A stretch of DNA of 64,000 bases from contig OX638132.1 of the NCBI GenBank assembly GCA_951804985.1, positions 8,599,529 through 8,663,528 on the forward strand, given 5' to 3'. Shown here in pieces: positions 34,528 through 45,430 of this stretch (positions are counted from its first letter, which is position 1; each line of letters starts with the position of its first letter). The stretch comes from Dryomyza anilis. Taxonomy: Eukaryota; Arthropoda; Insecta; Diptera; Dryomyzidae. Below the pieces are notes generated by a model that worked only from the letters and a program-made list of their open reading frames with translations, was not told where the DNA came from and did not search any database. Position numbers and translations under genes: made by a program.

Positions 34528-35761
34528 CAGGGTTTTTCAAATGGGACGCTACAAAAGTAGAGCAACAGGGACAGCAAACGACGCCATATTTCTTGCTGCT
34601 CTTTTGACATTTCTCTTCAGTAAGGTTTGCCATTTCATGATGGAAAGATATACGAGCCAACAACGAGTCAAAATTATTAAAATTTACTACCGAAATTCGG
34701 AGTCAGTGGCCTCATCGTTAAGAGCGCTACGTCCAATTTATGGTCGTCATAATCGTCCTTGCAGATCCATAATTGAGCGTCTAGTGGAAAAATTTGAATC
34801 CACAGGCACAGTACAAAATGTTCCCGTGCCAGTAAGACAAAAAAGTGCCCGTAGTGTCGAGAATATTGCTACCGCTGAGGCTTCAGTTGAAGAAAGCCGA
34901 AATGTGTCTCTCACACGTCGTTCTCAAGCGTTGTTGCGAAAATATCTTATCCTTACAAAATCCAATTGACGCAAGAACTGAAGCCGCTTGACCACCAGAA
35001 GCGTCGTATGTTCGTGAATTGGGCTAAGCAACAACTTGAAAATGATTCGGATTTTCATCGAAAAATCATCTTCAACGATGAGGCTCATTTCTGGCTGAAT
35101 GGCTTCGTCAATAAACAAAATATGCGTTATTGGTCAGACAGCAATCCATACGTACTCCATGAGTCATCATTGCATCCCGAAAAAATTACGGTTTGGTGCG
35201 GTTTATTGGCCGTACTTCTTCCGTGATGATCAAGACCGGCACGTTACTGTGAATGGGATCGCTGCCGTTCAATGATAACCGAATATTTTTGGCCCCAATT
35301 GAATGGTATGGACTTGTAGGACATGTGGTTCCAACAGGACGGCGCCACAAGCCACACAGCGAATGCCACAATCAATTTATTGGAAACCAAGTTTGGAGAA
35401 CTTGTTATCTCACGAAATGGTCCAGTCGATTGGCCGCCTCGGTCGTGCGATTTGACGCCGTAAGACTATTTCCTGTGGTGCTACGTCAAGTCTATGGTCT
35501 ATGCCAACAAGCCAGCGACGATTGATGAACTTCGTACGAATATCGAACGTGAAATTGCAGCGATTTATGCTTGAAAACCGTCGAAAATTGGGTTCAGGAC
35601 CCGGAATTCTGCAAGCGCGCCCGTGGTGGCCATGCAAAAGAAATCGAGTTTCATACATAATGGCATCGAACGTACTTTTACAGGAATAAAGAATTTCATT
35701 GATATCCAAAACCGTTTTTGTTTTATTTAATTTTTTGTAGCGCTCTTATTGAAAAACCCTT
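34528..35761 (+). mobile_element. mariner-like transposon, near full length, inactive
   Basis: Flanked by TA on both sides. The left end CAGGGTTTTTCAA and right end TTGAAAAACCCTT are inverted repeats of about 12 bp, less alike further in. It carries a broken transposase (34637-35660). About 110 bp of 5' leader and 100 bp of 3' trailer complete its 1.23 kb. At least three short palindromic derivatives of it occur in this window (15494, 50174, 59275). Confidence 0.85.
34637..35660 (+). pseudogene. mariner transposase pseudogene, DD41D type
   Basis: The translated start, MERYTSQQRVKIIKIYYRNS, leads into an N-terminal helix-turn-helix region of the Tc1/mariner kind (about the first 110 residues). 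The catalytic domain is recognisable in pieces: IIFNDEAHF (first Asp codon 35077), FQQDGATSH (second, 35338) and DYFLW (third, 35464). In between, 41 codons separate the second and third Asp. The gene is dead: a deletion and frameshift near 34930 remove part of the DNA-binding domain, further frameshifts lie near 35205 and 35245, a TAA stands directly before the third Asp (35461) and a TGA occurs near 35573. ATG at 34640 (or 34637) is the likely original start. Tc1/mariner is secure; DD41D 'rosa-type' is from memory. Confidence 0.85.
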
Positions 35762-35930
35762 TATAACTAAATTCATATATATAATGAATGCATTCATCAA
35801 TATATCATTAAATGAATGATAGTATCAAAATGATGAATCTGGTAGTTGGCGAAAAATTCATAATATTTATGAATAAATTCATCATACTTATGAATAAATT
35901 CATCATATTGACGATTTTTCTTTTCTGTGG

Positions 35931-36858
35931 AAAATTTAAAGGAAATCAACTATTGACCTTTTAAAACCGGTTATTTAATTCCACTGCATACCTTGCTCAC
36001 TAATGAAGAATGTTAAAAGACATTGTCAAGAGCCAGTTGGTTGCCTCTGGAGGCTGTTTTGAAGGGTGCTGCGCGGTGTATGGCGTTATTAAGCACTGCA
36101 GGGTGCATTTGTTGTAGTTTTTTGGCCTGCTGTCTCACAGTGTTTTCTTATTTTATTTTATTTATAAACGTACAAAATGTCTGCATTTTAACCGGGATTT
36201 GGCAACAATAAAGAATAAAAATTGCGAACAAACTGAAATTAAGGTAGAAAAGCTTTTAGCTCTAAATTAGATTTCCGTTGTAGTTCTATTTTTTTTTTTT
36301 TCTTTTTACTTTTCTCTTCGTTGGCTGCCAACAAGCAACGATGCTGGTCGTATTCAAGTGTAGCCCTTAAAATGTGTAAAGCAATAAAAATTAAATAAAA
36401 TTAAAAAAAGAAAATAATTAAAAAAATTATAAAAATGTTGAATGTTGTTATGATCAAGAATTGTCGTGCTCGGCGTTGTCTTGCAAAGTTCTACGATTTA
36501 CTAGGCAACGCTGTTTTAGCTGATTTTGCTTGGTACCTTCAAAAGGTCAGCGTAACCTTTAGCACAAATGTCAACCCTAACGATGCCAGGAGTTTCGGAA
36601 AAATTCAATAAATAGAATTTTTTCATTATTAAATAATTACACCGAAAAAATGCTGTATTAAAAATAAATGTCTTTAAAATAAATACATATGTATTTGATT
36701 TACATTCAAAAGCAAATGTATTTGTTTTACGACATTGGTGTAATAATTTTGTGTATTAAAATAATTAAAAAATTTTACTGAATTTACAAACAAAATTTCA
36801 GTATATTTGTATAACATAAATAAATTTTGTCTTTATTTATAAATCGTATAAAATGTTT
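35931..36858. other. AT-rich spacer
   Basis: No gene is recognised. A stretch at 36640-36740 (ACACCGAAAAAATG start) may pair weakly with TTTTTACGGTAT at 37320, which would make the SINE below nested in an older MITE. This is unproven. Confidence 0.3.
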
Positions 36859-36866
36859 ATAAAATA

Positions 36867-37180
36867 ATAATAATATAATAGCTTGGCGCTACAGTCCTAT
36901 TTAGTACTTCGGCCGAGCACTCTCACCATTTGGAGCTGTGCGTGTTATATTTGTACTCAAATTGGTGGGACCTACAGTTTATTGCCGAATCCGAACGGCG
37001 GGTGAGAGCATTTCATATGTTTTATGTTTTACTCTCGTAGGTTTGCCATTTACTGACGAGAGGTAGCGCGGTATAGAAAAATGTTTCTATGAAAAGATGT
37101 TGTTAGCCCCAGTCTAGGCTTGAACCGGGGACCTTTCGGCTCTCAGTCCAACGCACTAACCACTAAGCTACCGCGGCTAC
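36867..37180 (-). mobile_element. tRNA-derived SINE, copy 1
   Basis: Read on the minus strand it begins GCCGCGGTAGCTTAGTGGTT (an A-box-like stretch) and has GGTTCAAGCC as B box (37117-37126), giving a tRNA-like head of about 75 nt. A body of about 230 nt follows (CTCTCGTCAGTAAATGGCAA, CACCCGCCGTTCGGATTCGG) and a TATTATTATTATTT-like tail. ATAAAATA at 36859-36866 and 37182-37189 is an 8-bp target duplication. The promoter is internal RNA polymerase III type, by analogy with known tRNA SINEs. Confidence 0.85.
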
Positions 37181-37325
37181 AATAAAATACTACATCTTAT
37201 TTAATTTCTATTACATTATTTATTTATAAATAAAAATGTATTTAAAAATAAAGAAAATGAGGTAAAACTATATTTTATTCAAAACAAATACATAATGTAG
37301 TTAATTTTACTACCTTAATTTTTAC

Positions 37326-37327
<2 letters not shown>

Positions 37328-37407
<80 letters not shown>
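37328..37407. repeat. (TA)n microsatellite
   Basis: About 40 uninterrupted TA dinucleotides. Tract length in an assembly is often unreliable. Confidence 0.95.
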
Positions 37408-37409
<2 letters not shown>

Positions 37410-37973
37410 CTGTATACATCTCTTATATGCTTTTTATGAACATCGAACAAAACCTCTTTTTTAATAATTTCTAATATAAAAAGCAGCAATAAAAGGTTGA
37501 AATATAAAGGAATTTCCTGTTGCCTGGCATTAATATTTCATTTGCCAACGGAGCATTTAATGATAAACACCTCTTTCAAAGACTGACTAAGAAAGTAAAA
37601 AGAAATTGAAATCTGAAAAAATAAAACTGAGTGCAAAGGCTAAGTGGTAAAATTCATTTCAACTTAAGTCTCTAAATATTTAATGAATTGTCACTTTTAA
37701 TACTTGAAGCCGACCGGTTTTATTTGATGCTTCAATTGCACATAATTTATTAAATTTATTTGGGAAAATTTTATTTTTCATAGCTTAGCTTAGGAGATCG
37801 TACATTTTAAACAAAATAATTATTTATTCATTCAATGGAATTCAATTTAAACAGAAACATATTTTAATTATTAGGTCAAAATTATCATTAATCGTTTTCA
37901 ATTATGAACAACCTATTAAAAATTCGCTTTCTTAGACGATATAGATTTCGAATCGATGTCGTAAATATTTTTA

Positions 37974-39040
37974 GTTTATACAGCGTGTTTGGTTAATCGA
38001 TGTTAATAATTCAGGGGTCATTATATGACTCAAACAAATAAGAAAATATAACATAAAAAAAGTATTTAAAATACAGGGTGTTTAATAAATGCATATTACT
38101 GACATAACCTAGTCAAGATAACTTTGTTATACAGCATAAGCTGTCGTAAATGTATAGTAATTTTTTATACAAGTTTTACACACTTAAATTAACTTTCCAG
38201 CGGTATATCACATCTCTGAACTTCATGTTTTTTACCTCTTTTAAAATGTGCGTAAAATTGAAATTTCCAAAAATAAAAATAAAGTTTTTCACGTTGTTAT
38301 TGATTTTCTCAAAATTTCTGTGCGGATTACACCTTTTTTAAAATTTATTATAATAAATCAGTACATTCCCAATATTTTCTTATCCATCACAGGGATTTGA
38401 ACTTGGCAAGATATGCTGCAGAAATAATTAAACAGTGGCGGGTCTTGTGATTTGGTGGTTGAAATTTTAAAAAAATAATTCGAAATAATTGAAAAATAAT
38501 TTTAAAAATTTAAAATTATAATTAATTAAAATTATAATCATTATCATAATATTACACATAACATATTTAGTAATGATGTTTCCAAACACAATTTTTTTTT
38601 ATGTCAATTACTAAATCACAAGACTCACCACTGTTTAAGTATTTCTGCAACACTTCTTAGCAGGTCAAAATCTTTATTATTGCTAATAAAATATTATAAA
38701 TGAACATGTCTATCATTATAAATTGGAAAAATTGGGTAATCCATAACGAAATTTAAAAAAAAAACCACTGACAAATTCAAAATTTGTATTTTCATTTTTA
38801 GAAATTTTAATTTCACGTATTAAAACATGAGTGAAGAATTGATATTCGTTTAGCAACAGATTGAACTTTTTAAGGAATTATCTTAACTAGGTTATGTCAG
38901 TAATATGCATATCTTAAACAGCCTGTATTATAAATTGGTAGCAAAAGTAGACATTTTTTATTTAAAATTTTCTTATTTGTTGAGTCATAGAATAACGTCC
39001 TAATTTATTGACATCGATGAACCAAATACACTGTATAAAC
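37974..39040. mobile_element. Long near-palindrome (about 1.07 kb), foldback element
   Basis: The termini GTTTATACAG and CTGTATAAAC begin two arms that match block after block: GGTTAATCGATG/CATCGATGAACC, TGACTCAAACAAATAAGAAAA and its inverse, GCATATTACTGACATAACCT and AGGTTATGTCAGTAATATGC, and, nearer the centre, TTAAACAGTGGCGGGTCTTG and CAAGACTCACCACTGTTTAA. The centre lies near 38507. No transposase is seen. A related, shorter head occurs at 24.13 kb. Confidence 0.8.
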
Positions 39041-40089
39041 AAATTTTGTTTCTTACGAATCAAAATTCTTCTATAAACTATTTTTAAGTTTCTTTCAAAA
39101 AATTCTATTATTAAATAGATTATTGGTAGTTTATAAATTTCAATTAATTTTCAAATATTTTTTCAAAGTTTTGGCATTTAATACAATTTAATTAATATTT
39201 TTTTTCTATTTATTATAAATATAAAGTAAAACATTCATCAAATAAATTCGCTCTCCTGCTGTTTTATATCACCAGCAATAATGTCGAATTTTGTCAATTT
39301 CAGGGTTCATTTTAAACCACAAGGGACCCACTAATGCCGCCATTAGAAGCGCATGATATATGTCAAAATTCCTACCTTCATGAGGTTAATATTTTTAGTT
39401 TCTCAAAAAAAATAAATACAAAATACTCGTCGAGACAACCGCTTGAATGCCAATTTTTCAACAGCAAACCTTCGAACGCAATGCTCGGCATCATTTGTTA
39501 TGCCTTCGAATACCCGGTACCCCATGCGACTCGGTTATGATACACGGCATGCTGAAAGTTAAGCGGTCCCCGGTAACGTTCAACGTTCGTGTAAATTGAC
39601 GCTATAACCATATGACATGCATGTGTGCGTTGGGTTCTCATGTTTGGCTTTATACTATGGTTTAAGCATATATGCCATAGTGTGAGTGTGAATGGGTATA
39701 TGTTTGTGTGTGTGTGTGCATCTGATTATGTGCTGTGTCAAGCCTTTAAAATCCATCAAGTGTAAAATCGGTTTACGTTGTAAAAATTTACATATTTTTT
39801 CGTTTGGGCTTCACAACTTTTGACGGCATTTACGGTGTGCGTCCGTCATCAGGAAGCAATAGATCGTACGTACGTTCATCCTTTCCTTCCATTCGTAAGT
39901 TTATTCGTACGCAAGTTTGTTCGTTTATACTTTTTCGGCATTTCCCTTCGACTGTCACACAATCTAGTTTCGACTGTCAATCATTTTCTTTCAAAAATCG
40001 GCTTTACCCCGCATATATATCATCGTACTTTCGTACCATATAAGGTTTTAGTGGCAAAAAGCCCTACAAGGGAAAAGTCGATTCATCTA
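39041..40089. other. Spacer; mixed unique DNA at 39290-40060
   Basis: A TG-rich microsatellite lies at 39700-39720. Overlapping frames at 39804-40185 have no known motif, and the longer one runs into the Helitron CTGT head. No gene is called. Confidence 0.3.
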
Positions 40090-40130
40090 TCTATATATAT
40101 AAAACTCTTGGTTCGTCTGTCAGTCTGTCG

Positions 40131-40168
<38 letters not shown>

Positions 40169-41295
40169 TCCAGCATCACGTCTAAACCACTGAACCGATT
40201 TAACTGAAATTTTGCACCAGGAGGGTGTCATAGACTATATATTGGCGGGATTGGACAAAAGGGCGTGGCACCTCCAATACAACCTAAACTTTCAAAACGA
40301 CATAACTCGGCACATACACAAGCTAAGAAGATGAAACAAAAAACTCAAATACAAAAAAAATACAAAAGCAATTACACCACATTAAAACTCACCACAATGA
40401 AACTCACCACACTAAAATTCACCACACTAAAATTCACCACACTCAAATTCACCACACTCAATTTCACCACACTCAAATTCACCACACTAAAATTCACCAC
40501 ACTCAAATTCACCACACTCAATTTCACCACACTGAAATTCACCACACTAAAACTCATCACACTAAAACTCACCACAAAAAATTCACCACACTAAAATTCA
40601 CCACACTAAAACTCACCACACTCAAATTAATATAATATAATAATAGTTTGGCGCTACAGTCCTGTAGAGAACTTCGGCCGAGCTCTCTCACCATTTTGAG
40701 CTGTGCGTGTTATATTTGTACTCAAAGTGGTGGGACCTACAGTTTATTGCCGAATCCGAACGGCGGGTGAGAGCTTTTTCATAGGCAATGTTTTACTCTC
40801 GTAGGTTTGCCATTTACTGACGAGAGGTAGCGCGGTATAGAATAATGTTTCTATGAAAAGATGTTGTTAGCCCCAGTCTAGGCTTGAACCGGGGACCTTT
40901 TGACTCGCAGTCCAACGCACTAACCACTGAGCTACCGCGGCTACAAATTCACCACACTCAATTTCACCACACTCAAATTCACAACACTCAAATTCACCAC
41001 ACTAAAATTCACCACACTAAAACTAACCACACTAAAACTTCTACTGGGAAAAACTCTACGGGAAAGAATTCTACTGGCAAGAATTCTACGGGGAAGCACA
41101 GTCTGAGAAAGAATTGAGAAAAGTTGTTTTGGCGGAGAATTAGTTTGGTTTTGGTTACTACATTTATAAAACCAATAAAAAATACGTCTACGGGTCCCTG
41201 ATATAAATAATAAAAATGTTATTTATATTAATAAAATTGCTCCATAACCTTGCATTCACAAATTATTTGCACGAGTCGTGTACGGGTCCAGCTGG
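40090..41295 (+). mobile_element. Helitron-like element, copy 3, with nested SINE
   Basis: TC at 40090 leads into TATATATATAAAAC and CTTGGTTCGTCTGTC, then a (CTGT)n run of about ten units. The conserved block, ACAAAAGC tract, 15-bp minisatellite (40375-40620 and 40945-41030), CTACGGGAAAGAATTCTAC repeat and tail follow. The 3' end has the CACGA-G-TCGTG hairpin, CGGGTCCAG and CTGG (CTRR). A SINE sits in the minisatellite. Element 4 begins at the very next base. Confidence 0.85.
40629..40943 (-). mobile_element. tRNA-derived SINE, copy 2, nested in Helitron
   Basis: Nearly the same body and orientation as copy 1, with GGTTCAAGCC as B box (40881-40890) and GGTAGCTCAGTGGTTAGTGC as the A-box region. 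CAAATT repeats at both edges, a short target duplication drawn from the minisatellite unit. In the anticodon position of a tRNA-like fold this copy has GCG and the other has GAG, but the fold is imperfect, so the parental tRNA is not assigned. Confidence 0.85.
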
Positions 41296-42342
41296 TATAT
41301 ATATAAAACTCTTGGTCCGTCTGGCTGTCTGTCTGTCTGTTTGTTCCATCATCACGTCTAAACCGCTGAACCGATTTAACTGAAATTTTGCACCAGGATA
41401 CTATGGAGTCGGGAGGATGTCATAGGCTATATATGGGCGGGATTGGAGAAAGGGGTGTGGCACCTCCAATACAACCTATACCTTCAAAACGACATAACTC
41501 AGAATATACACAAGCTAAAAAGATGGAACAAAAAACTCAAATACAAAAAAAATATACAAATGCAAAAACACAAAAACAAAAGCAAAAACACAAAAATCAA
41601 ACACAAAAATAAAAGCAAAACATGAAATTTCGCAACGGGGTAACAACCATCCCAAATTCTTTAAACTCGCCACACCAAAATTCACCACAAAGAAATTCAC
41701 CACATTAAAACTCACCACAATGAAACTCACCACACCAAAATTCACCACACTAAAATTCACCACACAAAAACTCACCACAATAAACTCACCACACTAAAAT
41801 TCACCACACTAAAACTCACCATACTAAGATTAACTATACTAAAACTCAACACTTTAAGATTTACTACACAAAAACTCACCACACTAAAACACACCACACT
41901 AGAATTCATCATACTAAAACTTACCACATTAAAACTCACCACACCAAAATTCACCTCGCCCCTCACCTAAACCCACCACACCGAAACTCACCACATTAAA
42001 ACTCCCCACACTAAAACTTCTACTGGGAAAAAGTCTGCAGAGAAGAATTCTACGGAAAAGAATTCTACCGGGAAAAATTCTACCGGGATGAGTTCTACGG
42101 GAAGAATTCTAAGGTGAAATATTCTACGGAGAAGCGCAGTCTGAGAAAGAATTTTCTTTGAGAAAAGTTGTTTTGGCGGAGAATTATTATTTGGTTACTA
42201 CATTTATAAAACCAATAAAAAACTTCCACAGCGAAGCACGGGTTGTGATTTAAATAATAAAAATGTTTTTTATATTAATAAAATCGCTACATATCCTTTC
42301 ATTCACAAAATCTTTGCACGAGTTGTGCACGGGTACAGCTAG
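41296..42342 (+). mobile_element. Helitron-like element, copy 4, head-to-tail with copy 3
   Basis: Starts directly after the CTGG of copy 3 with TATATATATAAAACTCTTGG; the leading TC is absent or shared. It has the conserved block, a short ACAAAAGC tract, the 15-bp minisatellite (41670-42025), the AATTCTACGG repeat and a tail ending GCACGAGTTGTGCACGGGTA, CAGCTAG, then T. No protein is encoded. The open frames at 41515-41966 on the minus strand come from the minisatellite. Confidence 0.85.
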
Positions 42343-42483
42343 TCCTTTATATAAAGTTTATATTTTTACTTTACATAAAAGAAATTCATTTATTTATTTA
42401 ATACTTCCTTTTGAATGTCTTAAATTTCATTATTTGCTTTTGAAATCATTTTTTATTTTTCATGGTAAACCGAAAAATTTAAT
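42343..42483. other. Short AT-rich spacer
   Basis: Nothing recognised. Confidence 0.4.
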
Positions 42484-43060
42484 ATAAACCAGTTGGGAAG
42501 GTTAGATCACATGGGAAATTTTAAAATAGGTGTTATTATGATAGTTAGGATTATCAAAATTATAGACATTATAGTCGGTCTAAGCCGACTATAAATACCC
42601 TACACATATGTGTGGTTACCATTCAAAGTGGTATATTGGTCACCAGGGTATACGAATCCTGAAAATAACTACAAACTTTCCATCCCTGAAGAATTTTCTT
42701 TCATTTGATACCCATATATACAAATGGGTAGGTGTATCGAATTTCAATTTTTTTTTTTTGGGAACCACAAGTCGTTTCGTAGAAAAACATTATTTTCATG
42801 TATTTGAGCATAATGTCAATACATATTTGACCTAAAAGTTTACCTAAGCACGTATGCAGTAAAATTGATTTGTAGATGTAAATTTTTTATGAGGTATTTT
42901 AACATAAGTGGTCGGTTCTCAGGTCACAATAGACCGATTATGCCAATTTTTCAGACAGCTTAGATATATAAGTAATCTAAATCTAAAGTTGCATTGCTCT
43001 AGCTCTTCGACTTTTTCTGTAATCGAGATTTCATAAGACAGACAGAAGGACAGACAGACA
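42484..43060 (+). repeat. Dispersed repeat D1, 3'-truncated
   Basis: Parallel to 21554-22080, with the same GTCGGTCTAAGCCGACTATA palindrome and GGTCACCAGGGTATACG, but it ends at a GACAGACAGAAGGACAGAC run and lacks the ATCAAGAATATATATAC tail. Confidence 0.75.
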
Positions 43061-44590
43061 AACTTTATTTTTTTCATAAGAACTTTATTTTTTTCATAAA
43101 ATGATATCCCTCAGTGATAAGCCAAATGGAAATAAAAGCTATTAGTTATTTCTGATCTCTGATTTTAATTAATGTTATAAATTATAACTATTTCTATATT
43201 TGTTATATTAAGTTTGAGTTTTGATTTTATAATATTTAATATTAAACATTTAAAACTACCTTTTGCATGCTCGCTGTACTCTTTGTAATCATCTAATCGC
43301 TGCACTCGTTTACTCAGTTGAATATTCGCTGCACTCGGTGTGCCAAGTACCGCAAATAGTGCAATTCAAGCACAATTGTTCTACTGTTGATTTGATTCTC
43401 TTTTGTTTTGAACTCATTTTTCAAACGAATGATCAAAGCATGCCTTTATTTGTTTTTAAAGCTGTTAGTACAAGATATTATTATTTATAAAATAATAAAC
43501 AAAAATGGAACATTCACGACAAACCGCGCCTCATACATTGAATAGACGCTTCAAACATTCTTCTCCATTACAAAGTCATACAGCGTTGCTGCCTTTTTTG
43601 TCCTTCGTCGACTCTATACTTTCCCACCACAACATCCATTATTTCTCGTCGCGGCTTGCTACACTCCTAAATTCTTCACCGTTTCGTTCATCGTTCAGTT
43701 CATCACGAGTCATATCGACCCGTATTACAATTTGATTATAATGATTTGATTTTTAGTTACTGGTTGCCGCTGTGCAGCCTTCGAATAATTTGTTGCGAAG
43801 GATGTTGCCTGACATTGGTTACGATTCAACACATTGCCGTTACCAGCACCAGCAGCAACAGCATTATCATCATTATCACCATCAGCATCAGCATCAACCT
43901 ATCATTGTAATTCGCTCAAGCGTAATTGACATGTTATTCCATTTTCTTCTCATTTTCATGTTCGTTTTATTTTCAATTTATCGCATGACAAACGCACAGC
44001 AACGTACGAGTGCCCTCGGCGATAATGACGGTGCCGGTTGGAACTTTCACTTTCCAAGGGTAGCCCCAATGCGGGGAATGTGCGGACACTACATCTGTGC
44101 TACAAAGTTACCATCAGACGACATTTAAATTCTGTAACATTCTGTTGACACTATTCTGTAAAACTTTTTCAAAATTCTATTAAAAACATAAATAAATGTA
44201 AAACTTTGTAAACAGCAAAGTTCTAGAAATTTCAAAATATCCAGTTAATTGTAGCCCTTTCATATATTCTATGGATAACTATAAGTTAAAATAGCAGTTA
44301 CGTATGATATCAAATGGGCTATATCTCAAAAACTAGACTCAATTACACAAAAGTGATTTAATTTGCGGAATCAGTGCTACAAATGTAAACAAGAATTTCT
44401 ACATTTTTTTACTGAACCAAAGAATGAGAAAGAGAATCTTTTGAATGATATCCAGGGTACACAGAAATATGCAGGGAGCACTTCTCGACACCTCGTTGGT
44501 GATGATGACACCAATTCCTACGTTGGGGAAGTAAATCCGGGCAAAAATGATGACTGTAAGATAAATAGGCACTAACCATATTTTAACTTT
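43061..44590. other. Spacer with complex island and a His/Gln-rich frame
   Basis: An open frame at 43772-44128 (118 codons) begins at GTG. It holds CAGCAGCAACAGCATTATC-type repeats translating to His/Gln-rich sequence, a hydrophobic stretch of about 20 residues (IDMLFHFLLIFMFVLFSIY) and a C-terminal part without known motif. The internal ATG (Met after Ile-Asp) would give only a short product. I do not recognise it, and without transcript evidence it should not be called a gene. The rest is AT-rich. Confidence 0.25.
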
Positions 44591-44717
44591 TAGTTACCCT
44601 TCACAGAAAAACAATCTTAAATATGATCAATTTATTCATATATATATATTATGAAATTTTTCACCAACTATCAGATTCATCATATTGATACCAACGTTCA
44701 TTAAATGACATACTGAT

Positions 44718-44878
44718 TCAAAAAAAATAATTATACGAAAAAAAAAAATTTACGAAAAAAAATTTTTTTTTCGAAAATAATATTTTTTCAAAAAAAAAAT
44801 AAAAAAAAATTGAAAAAAAAAATCAAATACATTTTTTTTTTCGAAAAAAAAATATTCAAACAATTTTTTTTTTTTTAA
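44718..44878. repeat. Alternating A and T homopolymer tract
   Basis: Runs of 7-11 A then 7-10 T separated by single C or G (CGAAAAAAAAA, TTTTTTTTTCG). Similar tracts recur at 51540-51650 and 56350-56510, each time next to the same MITE family, so the tract belongs to that element. Confidence 0.8.
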
Positions 44879-44883
44879 TATAT

Positions 44884-45430
44884 TGTTACGAAAATTCAGT
44901 CTACGGAAAAAGGTTCTACGAGTTCGTATCGCTGGATTGTGTACAAAATAAAAACACACTAATATTTGGTTTTAACTAGTATTATTTGAACTAGTATTAA
45001 TTAACTTTATTTATTTAAATAACAACTTAAAGAATAATCACTTATATCAACTGCTGAATTTATACAATTTAGCTTAGCAATGTTCACTCACGAGATGCTC
45101 TAGTTCACTATCAAATCACAACTGAAGTGCTGTACCTCAGATGCGGCTCCCTTATATACTGCATGCATCAGTTCGACACGTTTCGACAAGCTTCGACTTG
45201 TTTCGAGAACCTTCTACTCATTTCGTGAATGACGTATGCTATTGGCATCTCATTCGCACTCATGTGTTTTAATGCGCTGATCTTCCATCTCTTTCTCGCA
45301 CTCTGCCTCAGTGCGCTGAATGATCTTCCGTCTCTTTCTAACACATTGCTTAGTGCGCTGAATTGTCTTGCGTCTCATTTATTATTATTGAATGCTTGCA
45401 CAGTGGAGCAAATTACATCTTTTCGTAACA
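44884..45430 (-). mobile_element. Solo LTR of gypsy-like retrotransposon, copy C
   Basis: TGTTACG...CGTAACA termini and ATAT on both sides. The same internal order as copy B, with a slightly longer and more diverged 3' portion on the minus strand (extra ACTAGTATTATTTGAACTAG near 44976). The TATA box (TATATAAGGGAG on minus) and the TTC array are intact. Confidence 0.9.
45172..45229 (-). promoter_or_regulatory. 10-bp-phased TTC array, heat-shock-element-like (LTR C)
   Basis: TTC at 45172, 45182, 45192, 45202, 45212 and 45222, with GAA at 45207 and 45227. This gives TTCGAGAACCTTC and TTCGTGAA, the same layout as copy B. Confidence 0.6.

Larger units (their letters stand above)
34010..35930. mobile_element. 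CACAGAAA/TTCATCAT MITE carrying a mariner insertion
   Basis: The left portion (34010-34527) is full of TTCATCATATTGATGAA words, including two near-copies of a block with TTCATCATATTGATGAATTT and CGTTCTT about 80 bp apart. The right portion (35764-35930) has TATATAATGAATGCATTCAT, ATGATGAATCTGGTAGTTGG and a terminal CTTTTCTGTG. The two halves are separated only by the mariner at 34528-35761, and joining them recreates the order seen at 12561. Confidence 0.75.

Noticed and set aside
34541..34635. Extension of the transposase frame upstream of the ATG
   Set aside because: The family starts at MERYTSQQ; upstream sequence is leader shared with the palindromic MITEs.
37105..37180. Possible functional tRNA gene on the minus strand
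   Set aside because: The tRNA-like part continues into a SINE body with target duplications, and a second copy exists; the anticodon arm pairs poorly.
40105..40165. (CTGT)n as an ordinary microsatellite
   Set aside because: It recurs at the same place in each Helitron-like copy, so it is part of the element head.
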